Assembly: GCA_949775045.1 (NCBI GenBank)
Contig: OX459103.1
Coordinates: 12,880,605 to 12,944,604 of the forward strand
Origin: Metridium senile
Lineage: Eukaryota; Cnidaria; Anthozoa; Actiniaria; Metridiidae
Direction: 5' to 3'
DNA: 64,000 nt
Below are positions 31,141-44,419 of this stretch, in pieces. Below the pieces are notes generated by a model. That model saw only the letters and a list, made by a program, of their open reading frames with translations. It was not told where the DNA came from and made no database searches. Position numbers and translations under genes: made by a program. Numbering within the stretch: position 1 is the stretch's first letter; each line of letters begins with the position of its first letter.

Positions 31141-34100
31141 AATTTTCGGTTTATCAGAAAGCTTAGATATTTCTAGACATTGTTCTCAGGGTCCTAGCGA
31201 TCATTTTGAGTCGAAAACCACGATTGTTTTGACACATTTTTAGCAAATCCCAAAGGCCATAAGGCATTCTGGGTATGATTTCGTAGCATTTCCTAAATAA
31301 AAATTTTCGGTTTTATCAGAAAGCTTAGATATTTCTAGACATTGTACTCGGGGTCTAAGCGATCACTTTGAGTCGAAAACCCCGATTTTTTTTAACGACA
31401 TTTAGAGACCCCTCTGGTAGTCTATAGGGCATTCTGGGTAAGATTTTGTAGTTTTTCCTAAATAGAATTTTCGGTTTTATCAGAAAGCTTAGATATTTCT
31501 AGACATTGTTCTCAGGGTCCTAGCGATCATTTTGAGTCGAAAACCCCGATTGTTTTGACACATTTTTAGCAAATCCCAAAAGGCATAAGGCATTCTGGGT
31601 ATGATTTTGTAGTTTTTCCTAAATAAAATTTTTCGTTTTATCAGAAAGCTTAGATATTTTTAGGCATTGTTCTCAGGGTCCTAGCGATCATTTTGAGTCG
31701 AAAACCCCGATTGTTTTGACACATTTTTAGCAAATCCCAAAGGCCATAAGGCATTCTGGGTATGATTTTGTAGCATTTCCTAAATAAAAATTTTCGGTTT
31801 TATCAGAAAGCTTAGATATTTCTAGACATTGTACTCGGGGTCTAAGCGATCACTTTGAGTCGAAAACCCCGATTTTTTTTAACGACTTTTAGAGACCCCT
31901 CTGGTAGTCTATAGGGCATTCTGGGTAAGATTTTGTAGTTTTTCCGAAATAGAACTTTTCAGTTTTATCAGAAAGCTTAGATATTTTTAGACATTGTTCT
32001 CAGGGTCATAGCAATCATTTTGAGTCGAAAACCCCGATTGTTTTGACACATTTTTAGCAAATCCCAAAGGCCATAAGGCATTCTGGGTATGATTTTGTAG
32101 TTTTTCCTAAATAAAACTTTTCGGTTTTATCAGAAAGCTTAGATATTTCTAGACATTGTACTTGGGGTCTAAGCGATCACTTTGAGTCGAAAACCCCGAT
32201 TTTTTTTAACGACTTTTAGAGACCCCTCTGGTAGTCTATAGGGCATTCTGGGTAAGATTTTGTAGTTTTTCCTAAATAGAATTTTCGGTTTTATCAGAAA
32301 GCTTAGATATTTCTAGACATTGTTCTCAGGGTCCTAGCGATCATTTTGAGTCGAAAACCCCGATTGTTTTGACACATTTTTAGCAAATCCCAAAGGCCAT
32401 AATGCATTCTGGGTATGATTTTGTAGTTTTTCCTAAATAAAATTTTTCGGTTTTATCAGAAAGCTTAGATATTTCTAGACATTGTTCTCGGGGTTTAAGA
32501 GATCACTTTGAGCCGAAAACCCCGATTTTTTTTAACGACTTTTAGAGACCCCTCTGTTCGTCTATAGAGCATTCTGGGTAAGATTTTGTAGTTTTTCCGA
32601 AATAGAACTTTTCAGTTTTATCAGAAAGCTTAGATATTTCTAGACATTGTTCTCAGGGTCCTAGCAATCATTTTGAGTCGAAAACCCCGATTGTTTTGAC
32701 ACATTTTTAGCAAATCCCAAAGGCCATAAGGCATTCTTGGTATGATTTTGTAGTTTTTCCTAAATAAAACTTTTCGGTTTTATCAGAAAGCTTAGATATT
32801 TTTAGGCATTGTTCTCAGGGTCCTAGCGATCATTTTGAGTCGAAAACCCCGATTGTTTTGACACATTTTTAGCAAATCCCAAAGGCCATAAGGCATTCTG
32901 GGTATGATTTTGTAGTTTTTCCTAAATAAAATTTTTCGGTTTTATCAGAAAGCTTAGATATTTCTAGACATTGTTCTCGGGGTCTAAGCGATCACTTTGA
33001 GCCGAAAACCCCGATTTTTTTGAACGACTTTTAGAGACAACTCTGGTAGTCTTTAGGGCATTCTGGGTAAGATTTTGTAGTTTTTCCGAAATAGAACTTT
33101 TCAGTTTTATCAGAAAGCTTAGATATTTCTAGACATTGTTCTCAGGGTCCTAGCAATCCTTTTGAGTCGAAAACCCCGATTGTTTTGACACATTTTTAGC
33201 AAATCCCAAAGGCCATAAGGCATTCTGGGTATGATTTTGTAGTTTTTCCTAAATAAAACTTTTCGGTTTTATCAGAAAGCTTAGATATTTTTAGGCATTG
33301 TTATCAGGGTCCTAGCGATCATTTTGAGTCGAAAACACCGATTGTTTTGACACATTTTTAGCAAATGCCAAAGGCCATAAGGCATTCTGGGTATGATTTT
33401 GTAGTTTTTCCTAAATAAAATTTTTCGGTTTTATCAGAAAGCTTAGATATTTCTAGACATTGTACTCGGGGTCTAAGCGATCACTTTGAGTCGAAAACCC
33501 CGATTTTTTTTAACGACTTTTAGAGAACCCTCTGGTAGTCTATAGGGCATTCTGGGTAAGATTTTGTAGTTTTTCCTAAATAGAATTTTCGGTTTTATCA
33601 GAAAGCTTAGATATTTCTAGACATTGTTCTCAGGGTCCTAGCGATCATTTTAAGTCTAAAACCCCGATTGTTTTGACACATTTTTAGCAAATCCCAAAGG
33701 CCATAAGGCATTCTAGGTATGATTTTGAAGTTTTTCCTAAATAAAATTTTTCGGTTTTATCAGAAAGCTTAGATATTTCTAGACATTGTTCTCAGGGTCT
33801 AAGCGATCACTTTGAGTCGAAAACCCCGATTTTTTTGAACGACTTTTAGAGACCCCTCTGGTAGTCTTTAGAGCATTCTGGGTAAGATTTTGTAGTTTTT
33901 CCGAAATAGAACTTTTCAGTTTTATCAGAAAGCTTAGATATTTTTAGACATTGTTCTCAGGGTCATAGCAATCATTTTGAGTCGAAAACCCCGATTGTTT
34001 TGACACATTTTTAGCAAATCCCAAAGGCCATAAGGCATTCTGGGTATGATTTTGTAGTTTTTCCTAAATAAAACTTTTCGGTTTTATCAGAAAGCTTAGA

Positions 34101-35639
34101 TATTTCTAGACATTGTACTTGGGGTCTAAGCGATCACTTTGAGTCGAAAACCCCGATTTTTTTTAACGACTTTTAGAGACCCCTCTGGTAGTCTATAGGG
34201 CATTCTGGGTAAGATTTTGTAGTTTTTCCTAAATAGAATTTTCGGTTTTATCAGAAAGCTTAGATATTTCTAGACATTGTTCTCAGGGTCCTAGCGATCA
34301 TTTTGAGTCGAAAACACCGATTGTTTTGACACATTTTTAGCAAATCCCAAAGGCCATAATGCATTCTGGGTATGATTTTGTAGTTTTTCCTAAATAAAAT
34401 TTTTCGGTTTTATCAGAAAGCTTAGATATTTCTAGACATTGTTCTCGGGGTTTAAGAGATCACTTTGAGCCGAAAACCCCGATTCTTTTTAACGACTTTT
34501 AGAGACCCCTCTGGTAGTCTATAGGGCATTCTGGGTAAGATTTTGTAGTTTTTCCGTAATAGAATTTTTCAGTTTTATCAGAAAGCTTAGATATTTTTAG
34601 ACATTGTTCTCAGGGTCCTAGCAATCATTTTGAGTGGAAAACCCCGATTGTTTTGACACATTTTTAGCAAATCCCAAAGGCCATAAAGCATTCTGGGTAT
34701 GATTTTGTAGTTTTTGCTAAATAAAATTTTTCGGTTTTATCAGAAAGCTTAGATATTTTTAGGCATTGTTCTCAGGGGCCTAGCGATCATTTTGAGTCGA
34801 AAACACCGATTGTTTTGACACATTTTTAGCAAATCCCAAAGGCCATAAGGCATTCTGGGTATGATTTTGTAGTTTTTCCTAAATAAAATTTTTCGGTTTT
34901 GTCAGAAAGCTTAGATATTTCTAGACATTGTTTTCGGGGTTTAAAAGATCACTTTGAGCCGAAAACCCAGATTTTTTTAACGACTTTTAGAGACCCCTCT
35001 GGTAGTCTTTAGGGCATTCTGGGTAAGATTTTGTAGTTTTCCGAAATAGAATTTTTCAGTTTTATCAGAAAGCTTAGATATTTTTAGGCATTGTTCTCAG
35101 GGTCCTTGCAATCATTTTGATTCGAAAACACCGATTGTTTTGACACATTTTTAGCAAATCCCAAAGGCCATAAGGCATTCTGGGTATGATTTTGTAGTTT
35201 TTCCTAAATAACATTTTTCGGTTTTATCAGAAAGCTTAGATATTTCTAGATATTGTACTCGGGGTCTAAGCGATCACTTTGAGTCGAAAACCCCGATTTT
35301 TTTTAACGACTTTTAGAGACCCCTCTGGTAGTCTATAGGGCATTCTGGGTAAGATTTTGTAGTTTTTCCGTAATAGAATTTTCGATTTTATCAGAAAGCT
35401 TAGATATTTCTAGACATTGTTCTCAGGGTCCTAGCAATCATTTTGAGTCGAAAACCCCGATTATTTTGACACATTTTTAGCAAATCCCAAAGGAGATAAG
35501 GCATTCTGGGTATGATTTTGGAGTTTTTCCTCAATAAAATTTTTCGGTTTTATCAGAAAGCTTAGATATTTTTAGTCATTGTTCTCAGGGTCCTAGCGAT
35601 CATTTTGAGTCGAAAACCCCGATTGTTTTGACACATTTT

Positions 35640-37980
35640 TAGCAAATCCCAAAGGCCATAAGGCATTCTGGGTATGATTTTGTAGTTTTTCCTAAATAAA
35701 ATTTTTCGGTTTTATCAGAAAGCTTAGATATTTCTAGACATTGTACTCGGGGTCTAAGCGATCACTTTGAGTCGAAAACCCCGATTTTTTTTAACGACTT
35801 TTAGAGAACCCTCTGGTAGTCTATAGGGCATTCTGGGTAAGATTTTGTAGTTTTTCCTAAATAGAATTTTCGGTTTTATCAGAAAGCTTAGATATTTTTA
35901 GGCATTGTTCTCAGGGTCCTAGCAATCATTTTGAGTCGAAAACACCGATTGTTTTGACACATTTTTAGCAAATCCCAAAGGCCATAAGGCATTCTGGGTA
36001 TGATTTTGTAGTTTTTCCTAAATAACATTTTTCGGTTTTATCAGAAAGCTTAGATATTTCTAGATATTGTACTCGGGGTCTAAGCGACCACTTTGAGTCG
36101 AAAACCCCGATTTTTTTTAACGACTTTTAGAGACCCCTCTGGTAGTCTATAGGGCATTCTGGGTAAGATTTTGTAGTTTTTCCTAAATAGAATTTTCGAT
36201 TTTATCAGAAAGCTTAGATATTTCTAGACATTGTTCTCAGGGTCCTAGCAATCATTTTGAGTCGAAAACACCGATTGTTTTGACACATTTTTAGCAAATC
36301 CCAAAGGCCATAAGGCATTCTGGGTATGATTTTGTAGTTTTTCCTAAATAACATTTTTCGGTTTTATCAGAAAGCTTAGATATTTCTAGATATTGTACTC
36401 GGGGTCTAAGCGACCACTTTGAGTCGAAAACCCCGATTTTTTTTAACGACTTTTAGAGACCCCTCTGGTAGTCTATAGGGCATTCTGGGTAAGATTTTGT
36501 AGTTTTTCCTAAATAGAATTTTCGATTTTATCAGAAAGCTTAGATATTTCTAGACATTGTTCTCAGGGTCCTAGCAATCATTTTGAGTCGAAAACACCGA
36601 TTGTTTTGACACATTTTTAGCAAATCCCAAAGGCCATAAGGCATTCTGGGTATGATTTTGTAGTTTTTCCTAAATAAAATTTTTCGGTTTTATCAGAAAG
36701 CTTAGATATTTCTAGACATTGTACTCGGGGTCTAAGCGATCACTTTGAGTCGAAAACCCCGATTTTTTTTAACGACTTTTAGAGAACCCTCTGGTAGTCT
36801 ATAGGGCATTCTGGGTAAGATTTTGTAGTTTTTCCTAAATAGAATTTTCGGTTTTATCAGAAAGCTTAGATATTTTTAGGCATTGTTCTCAGGGTCCTAG
36901 CAATCATTTTGAGTCGAAAACACCGATTGTTTTGACACATTTTTAGCAAATCCCAAAGGCCATAAGGCATTCTGGGTATGATTTTGTAGTTTTTCCTAAA
37001 TAACATTTTTCGGTTTTATCAGAAAGCTTAGATATTTCTAGATATTGTACTCGGGGTCTAAGCGACCACTTTGAGTCGAAAACCCCGATTTTTTTTAACG
37101 ACTTTTAGAGACCCCTCTGGTAGTCTATAGGGCATTCTGGGTAAGATTTTGTAGTTTTTCCTAAATAGAATTTTCGATTTTATCAGAAAGCTTAGATATT
37201 TCTAGACATTGTTCTCAGGGTCCTAGCAATCATTTTGAGTCGAAAACACCGATTGTTTTGACACATTTTTAGCAAATCCCAAAGGCCATAAGGCATTCTG
37301 GGTATGATTTTGTAGTTTTTCCTAAATAACATTTTTCGGTTTTATCAGAAAGCTTAGATATTTCTAGATATTGTACTCGGGGTCTAAGCGACCACTTTGA
37401 GTCGAAAACCCCGATTTTTTTTAACGACTTTTAGAGACCCCTCTGGTAGTCTATAGGGCATTCTGGGTAAGATTTTGTAGTTTTTCCTAAATAGAATTTT
37501 TGGGTTTTATCAGAAAGCTTAGATATTTCTAGACATTGTTCTCAGGGTCCTAGCAATCATTTTGAGTCGAAAACACCGATTGTTTTGACACATTTTTAGC
37601 AAATCCCAAAGGCCATAAGGCATTCTGGGTATGATTTTGTAGTTTTTCCTAAATAAAATTTTTCGGTTTTATCAGAAAGCTTAGATATTTCTAGACATTG
37701 TACTCGGGGTCTAAGCGATCACTTTGAGTCGAAAACCCCGATTTTTTTTAACGACTTTTAGAGAACCCTCTGGTAGTCTATAGGGCATTCTGGGTAAGAT
37801 TTTGTAGTTTTTCCTAAATAGAATTTTCGGTTTTATCAGAAAGCTTAGATATTTTTAGGCATTGTTCTCAGGGTCCTAGCAATCATTTTGAGTCGAAAAC
37901 ACCGATTGTTTTGACACATTTTTAGCAAATCCCAAAGGCCATAAGGCATTCTGGGTATGATTTTGTAGTTTTTCCTAAAT
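35640..37980 (+). repeat. 978-bp six-monomer higher-order repeat
   Basis: About two and a third units. gcgaccacttt occurs at 36,084, 36,410, 37,062 and 37,388, spaced 326, 652 and 326, so the unit holds an internal duplicated A/B dimer. tttttaggcattg at 35,895, 36,873 and 37,852 and agagaaccct confirm 978-979 bp. Other marks are tagatattgtactcgg and gaattttcgattttatc. Confidence 0.8.
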
Positions 37981-40900
37981 AGAATTTTCGATTTTATCAG
38001 AAAGCTTAGATATTTCTAGACATTGTTCTCGGGGTCTAAGCGATCACTTTGAGCCGAAAACCCCGATTTTTTTGAACGACTTTTAGAGACCCCTCTGGTA
38101 GTCTTTAGAGCATTCTGGGTAAGATTTTGTAGTTTTTCCGAAATAGAACTTTTCAGTTTTATCAGAAAGCTTAGATATTTCTAGACATTGTTCTCAGGGT
38201 CCTAGCAATCATTTTGAGTCGAAAACCCCGATTGTTTTGACACATTTTTAGCAAATCCCAAAGGCCATAAGGCATTCTGGGTATGATTTTGTAGTTTTTC
38301 CTAAATAAAACTTTTCGGTTTTATCAGAAAGCTTAGATATTTTTAGGCATTGTTCTCAGGGTCCTAGCGATCATTTTGAGTCGAAAACACCGATTGTTTT
38401 GACACATTTTTAGCAAATCCCAAAGGCCATAAGGCATTCTGGGTATGATTTTGTAGTTTTTCCTAAATAAAATTTTTCGGTTTTATCAGAAAGCTTAGAT
38501 ATTTCTAGACATTGTACTCGGGGTCTAAGCGATCACTTTGAGTCGAAAACCCCGATTTTTTTTAACGACTTTTAGAGAACCCTCTGGTAGTCTATAGGGC
38601 ATTCTGCGTAAGATTTTGTAGTTTTTCCTAAATAGAATTTTCGGTTTTATCAGAAAGCTTAGATATTTCTAGACATTGTTCTCAGGGTCCTAGCGATCAT
38701 TTTGAGTCTAAAACCCCGATTGTTTTGACACATTTTTAGCAAATCCCAAAGGCCATAAGGCATTCTAGGTATGATTTTGAAGTTTTTCCTAAATAAAATT
38801 TTTCGGTTTTATCAGAAAGCTTAGATATTTCTAGACATTGTTCTCAGGGTCTAAGCGATCACTTTGAGTCGAAAACCCCGATTTTTTTGTAACGACTTTT
38901 AGAGACCCCTCTGGTAGTCTATAGGGCATTCTGGGTAAGATTTGTAGTTTTTCCTAAATAGTATTTTCGGTTTGATGAGAAAGCTTAGATATTTCTAGAC
39001 ATTGTTCTCAGGGTCCTAGCGATCATCTTGAGTCGAAAACCCCGATTGTTTTGACACATTTTTAGCAAATCCCAAAGGCCATAAGGCATTCTGGGTATGA
39101 TTTTGTAGTTTTTCCTAAATAAAATTTTTCGGTTTTATCAGAAAGCTTAGATATTTCTAGACATTGTTCTCGGGGTCTAAGCGATCACTTTGAGCCGAAA
39201 ACCCCGATTTTTTTGAACGACTTTTAGAGACCCCTCTGGTAGTCTTTAGAGCATTCTGGGTAAGATTTTGTAGTTTTTCCGAAATAGAACTTTTCAGTTT
39301 TATCAGAAATCTTAGATATTTCTAGACATTGTTCTCAGGGTCCTAGCAATCATTTTGAGTCGAAAACCCCGATTGTTTTGACACATTTTTAGCAAATCCC
39401 AAAGGCCATAAGGCATTCTGGGTATGATTTTGTAGTTTTTCCTAAATAAAACTTTTCGGTTTATTCAGAAAGCTTAGATATTTTTAGGCATTGTTCTCAG
39501 GGTCCTAGCGATCATTTTGAGTCGAAAACACCGATTGTTTTGACACATTTTTAGCAAATCCCAAAGGCCATAAGGCATTCTGGGTATGATTTTGTAGTTT
39601 TTCCTAAATAAAATTTTTCGGTTTTATCAGAAAGCTTAGATATTTCTAGACATTGTACTCGGGGTCTAAGCGATCACTTTGAGTCGAAAACCCCGATTTT
39701 TTTGTAACGACTTTTAGAGAACCCTCTGGTAGTCTATAGGGCATTCTGCGTAAGATTTTGTAGTTTTTCCTAAATAGAATTTTCGGTTTGATCAGAAAGC
39801 TTAGATATTTCTAGACATTGTTCTCAGGGTCCTAGCGATCATTTTGAGTCTAAAACCCCGATTGTTTTGACACATTTTTAGCAAATCCCAAAGGCCATAA
39901 GGCATTCTAGGTATGATTTTGAAGTTTTTCCTAAATAAAATTTTTCGGTTTTATCAGAAAGCTTAGATATTTCTAGACATTGTTCTCAGGGTCTAAGCGA
40001 TCACTTTGAGTCGAAAACCCCGATTTTTTTGAACGACTTTTAGAGACCCCTCTGGTAGTCTTTAGAGCATTCTGGGTAAGATTTTGTAGTTTTTCCGAAA
40101 TAGAACTTTTCAGTTTTATCAGAAAGCTTAGATATTTTTAGGCATTGTTCTCAGGTTCTAAGCGATCACTTTGAGTCGAAAACCCCGATTTTTTTGAACG
40201 ACTTTTAGAGACTCCTCTGGTAGTCTATAGGGCATTCTGGGTAAGATTTTGTAGTTTTTCCTAAATAGAATTTTCGGTTTTATCAGAAAGCTTAGATATT
40301 TCTAGACATTGTTCTCAGGGTCCTAGCTATCATTTTGAGTCGAAAACCCCGATTGTTTTGACACATTTTTAGCAAATCCCAAAGGCCATAAGGCATTCTG
40401 GGTATGATTTTGTAGTTTTTCCTAAATAAAATTTTTCGGTTTTATCAGAAAGCTTAGATATTTCTAGACATTGTTCTCGGGGTTTAAGAGATCACTTTGA
40501 GCCGAAAACTCCGGTTTTTTTAACGACTTTTAGAGACCCCTCTGGTAGTCTTTAGGGCATTCTGGGTAAGATTTTGTAGTTTTTCCGAAATAGAACTTTT
40601 CAGTTTTATCAGAAAGCTTAGATATTTCTAGACTTTGTTCTCAGGGTCCTAGGGATCATCTTGAGTCGAAAACCCCGATTGTTTTGACACATTTTTAGCA
40701 AATCCCAAAGGCCATAAGGCATTCTGGGTATGATTTTGTAGTTTTTCCTAAATAAAATTTTTCGGTTTTATCAGAAAGCTTAGATATTTCTAGACATTGT
40801 TCTCGGGGTCTAAGCGATCACTTTGAGCCGAAAACCCCGATTTTTTTTAACGACTTTTAGAGACCCCTCTGGTAGTCTTTAGAGCATTCTGGGTAAGATT

Positions 40901-43900
40901 TTGTAGTTTTTCCGAAATAGAACTTTTCAGTTTTATCAGAAATCTTAGATATTTCTAGACATTGTTCTCAGGGTCCTAGCAATCACTTTGAGTCGAAAAC
41001 CCCGATTGTTTTGACACATTTTTAGCAAATCCCAAAGGCCATAAGGCATTCTGGGTATGATTTTGTAGTTTTTCCTAAATAAAACTTTTCGGTTTATTCA
41101 GAAAGCTTAGATATTTTTAGGCATTGTTCTCAGGGTCCTAGCGATCATTTTGAGTCGAAAACACCGATTGTTTTGACACATTTTTAGCAAATCCCAAAGG
41201 CCATAAGGCATTCTGGGTATGATTTTGTAGTTTTTCCTAAATAAAATTTTTCGGTTTTATCAGAAAGCTTAGATATTTCTAGACATTGTACTCGGGGTCT
41301 AAGCGATCACTTTGAGTCGAAAACCCCGATTTTTTTGTAACGACTTTTAGAGAACCCTCTGGTAGTCTATAGGGCATTCTGCGTAAGATTTTGTAGTTTT
41401 TCCTAAATAGAATTTTCGGTTTGATCAGAAAGCTTAGATATTTCTAGACATTGTTCTCAGGGTCCTAGCGATCATTTTGAGTCTAAAACCCCGATTGTTT
41501 TGACACATTTTTAGCAAATCCCAAAGGCCATAAGGCATTCTAGGTATGATTTTGAAGTTTTTCCTAAATAAAATTTTTCGGTTTTATCAGAAAGCTTAGA
41601 TATTTCTAGACATTGTTCTCAGGGTCTAAGCGATCACTTTGAGCCGAAAATCCCGATTTTTTTTAACGACTTTTAGAGACCCCTCTGGTAGTCTATAGGG
41701 CATTCTGGGTAAGATTTGTAGTTTTTCCTAAATAGAATTTTCGGTTTGATGAGAAAGCTTAGATATTTCTAGACATTGTTCTCAGGGTCCTAGCGATCAT
41801 CTTGAGTCGAAAACCCCGATTGTTTTGACACATTTTTAGCAAATCCCAAAGGCCATAAGGCATTCTGGGTATGATTTTGTAGTTTTTCCTAAATAAAATT
41901 TTTCGGTTTTATCAGAAAGCTTAGATATTTCTAGACATTGTTCTCGGGGTTTAAGAGATCACTTTGAGCCGAAAACCCCGATTTTTTTTAACGACTTTTA
42001 GAGACCCCTCTGGTAGTCTATAGGGCATTCTGGGTAAGATTTGTAGTTTTTCCTAAATAGAATTTTCGGTTTGATCAGAAAGCTTAGATATTTCTAGACT
42101 TTGTTCTCAGGGTCTTAGGGATCATCTTGAGTCGAAAACCCCGATTGTTTTGACACATTTTTAGCAAATCCCAAAGGCCATAAGGCATTCTGGGTATGAT
42201 TTTGTAGTTTTTCCTAAATAAAATTTTTCGGTTTTATCAGAAAGCTTAGATATTTCTAGACATTGTTCTCGGGGTTTAAGAGATCACTTTGAGCCGAAAA
42301 CCCCGATTTTTTTTAACGACTTTTAGAGACCCCTCTGGTAGTCTATAGGGCATTCTGGGTAAGATTTGTAGTTTTTCCTAAATAGAATTTTCGGTTTGAT
42401 CAGAAAGCTTAGATATTTCTAGACTTTGTTCTCAGGGTCCTAGGGATCATCTTGAGTCGAAAACCCCGATTGTTTTGACACATTTTTAGCAAATCCCAAA
42501 GGCCATAAGGCATTCTGGGTATGATTTTGTAGTTTTTCCTAAATAAAATTTTTCGGTTTTATCAGAAAGCTTAGATATTTCTAGACATTGTTCTCGGGGT
42601 CTAAGCGATCACTTTGAGCCGAAAACCCCGATTTTTTTGAACGACTTTTAGAGACCCCTCTGGTAGTCTTTAGAGCATTCTGGGTAAGATTTTGTAGTTT
42701 TTCCGTAATAGAACTTTTCAGTTTTATCAGAAATCTTAGATATTTCTAGACATTGTTCTCAGGGTCCTAGCAATCACTTTGAGTCGAAAACCCCGATTGT
42801 TTTGACACATTTTTAGCAAATCCCAAAGGCCATAAGGCATTCTGGGTATGATTTTGTAGTTTTTCCTAAATAAAACTTTTCGGTTTATTCAGAAAGCTTA
42901 GATATTTTTAGGCATTGTTCTCAGGGTCCTAGCGATCATTTTGAGTCGAAAACACCGATTGTTTTGACACATTTTTAGCAAATCCCAAAGGCCATAAGGC
43001 ATTCTGGGTATGATTTTGTAGTTTTTCCTAAATAAAATTTTTCGGTTTTATCAGAAAGCTTAGATATTTCTAGACATTGTACTCGGGGTCTAAGCGATCA
43101 CTTTGAGTCGAAAACCCCGATTTTTTTGTAACGACTTTTAGAGAACCCTCTGGTAGTCTATAGGGCATTCTGCGTAAGATTTTGTAGTTTTTCCTAAATA
43201 GAATTTTCGGTTTGATCAGAAAGCTTAGATATTTCTAGACATTGTTCTCAGGGTCCTAGCGATCATTTTGAGTCTAAAACCCCGATTGTTTTGACACATT
43301 TTTAGCAAATCCCAAAGGCCATAAGGCATTCTAGGTATGATTTTGAAGTTTTTCCTAAATAAAATTTTTCGGTTTTATCAGAAAGCTTAGATATTTCTAG
43401 ACATTGTTCTCAGGGTCTAAGCGATCACTTTGAGTCGAAAACCCCGATTTTTTTGTAACGACTTTTAGAGACCCCTCTGGTAGTCTATAGGGCATTCTGG
43501 GTAAGATTTGTAGTTTTTCCTAAATAGAATTTTCGGTTTGATGAGAAAGCTTAGATATTTCTAGACATTGTTCTCAGGGTCCTAGCGATCATCTTGAGTC
43601 GAAAACCCCGATTGTTTTGACACATTTTTAGCAAATCCCAAAGGCCATAAGGCATTCTGGGTATGATTTTGTAGTTTTTCCTAAATAAAATTTTTCGGTT
43701 TTATCAGAAAGCTTAGATATTTCTAGACATTGTTCTCGGGGTCTAAGCGATCACTTTGAGCCGAAAACCCCGATTTTTTTGAACGACTTTTAGAGACCCC
43801 TCTGGTAGTCTTTAGAGCATTCTGGGTAAGATTTTGTAGTTTTTCCGAAATAGAACTTTTCAGTTTTATCAGAAAGCTTAGATATTTCTAGACATTGTTC

Positions 43901-44084
43901 TCAGGGTCCTAGGGATCATCTTGAGTCGAAAACCCGGATTGTTTTGACACATTTTTAGCAAATCCCAAAGGCCATAAGGCATTCTGGGTATGATTTTGTA
44001 GTTTTTCCTAAATAAAATTTTTCGGTTTTATCAGAAAGCTTAGATATTTCTAGACATTGTTCTCAGGGTCCTAGCGATCATTTT

Positions 44085-44246
44085 GAGTCGAAAACCCCGA
44101 TTGTTTTGACACATTTTTAGCAAATCCCAAAGGCCATAAGGCATTCTGGGTATGATTTTGTAGTTTTTCCTAAATAAAATTTTTCGGTTTTATCAGAAAG
44201 CTTAGATATTTCTAGACATTGTACTCGGGGTCTAAGCGATCACTTT
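44085..44246 (+). repeat. Reference B-type monomer, domain II (162 bp)
   Basis: Domain II form of family B: gattgttttgacacattttt, agcaaatcccaaaggcc, and tagtttttcctaaataaaat rather than the tagtatttcc common in the first 10 kb. It ends with the B tail gtactcggggtctaagcgat. It is followed directly by an A monomer, showing the 326-bp A/B dimer. Other domain II forms of B carry ggcgataagg with gattttggagtttttcctca (for example near 53,255 and 55,542), or ctaggtatgattttgaag. Confidence 0.9.
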
Positions 44247-44410
44247 GAGTCGAAAACCCCGATTTTTTTTAACGACTTTTAGAGAACCCTCTGGTAATCT
44301 ATAGGGCATTCTGGGTAAGATTTTGTAGTTTTTCCTAAATAGAATTTTCGGTTTTATCAGAAAGCTTAGATATTTCTAGACATTGTTCTCAGGGTCCTAG
44401 CGATCATTTT
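44247..44410 (+). repeat. Reference A-type monomer, domain II (164 bp)
   Basis: Domain II form of family A. It differs from domain I by the shorter tagaattttcggttttatc in place of tagaatttttgggttttatc, giving 164 instead of 165 bp. This copy also has agagaaccctctggtaatct; the ggtaatc change recurs at 46,574 and 49,017 and helps trace the 2443-bp higher-order unit. A second common domain II form of A has ccgaaatagaacttttcag and tctttagagcattctgg, first seen in part at about 31,940. Confidence 0.9.
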
Positions 44411-44419
44411 GAGTCTAAA

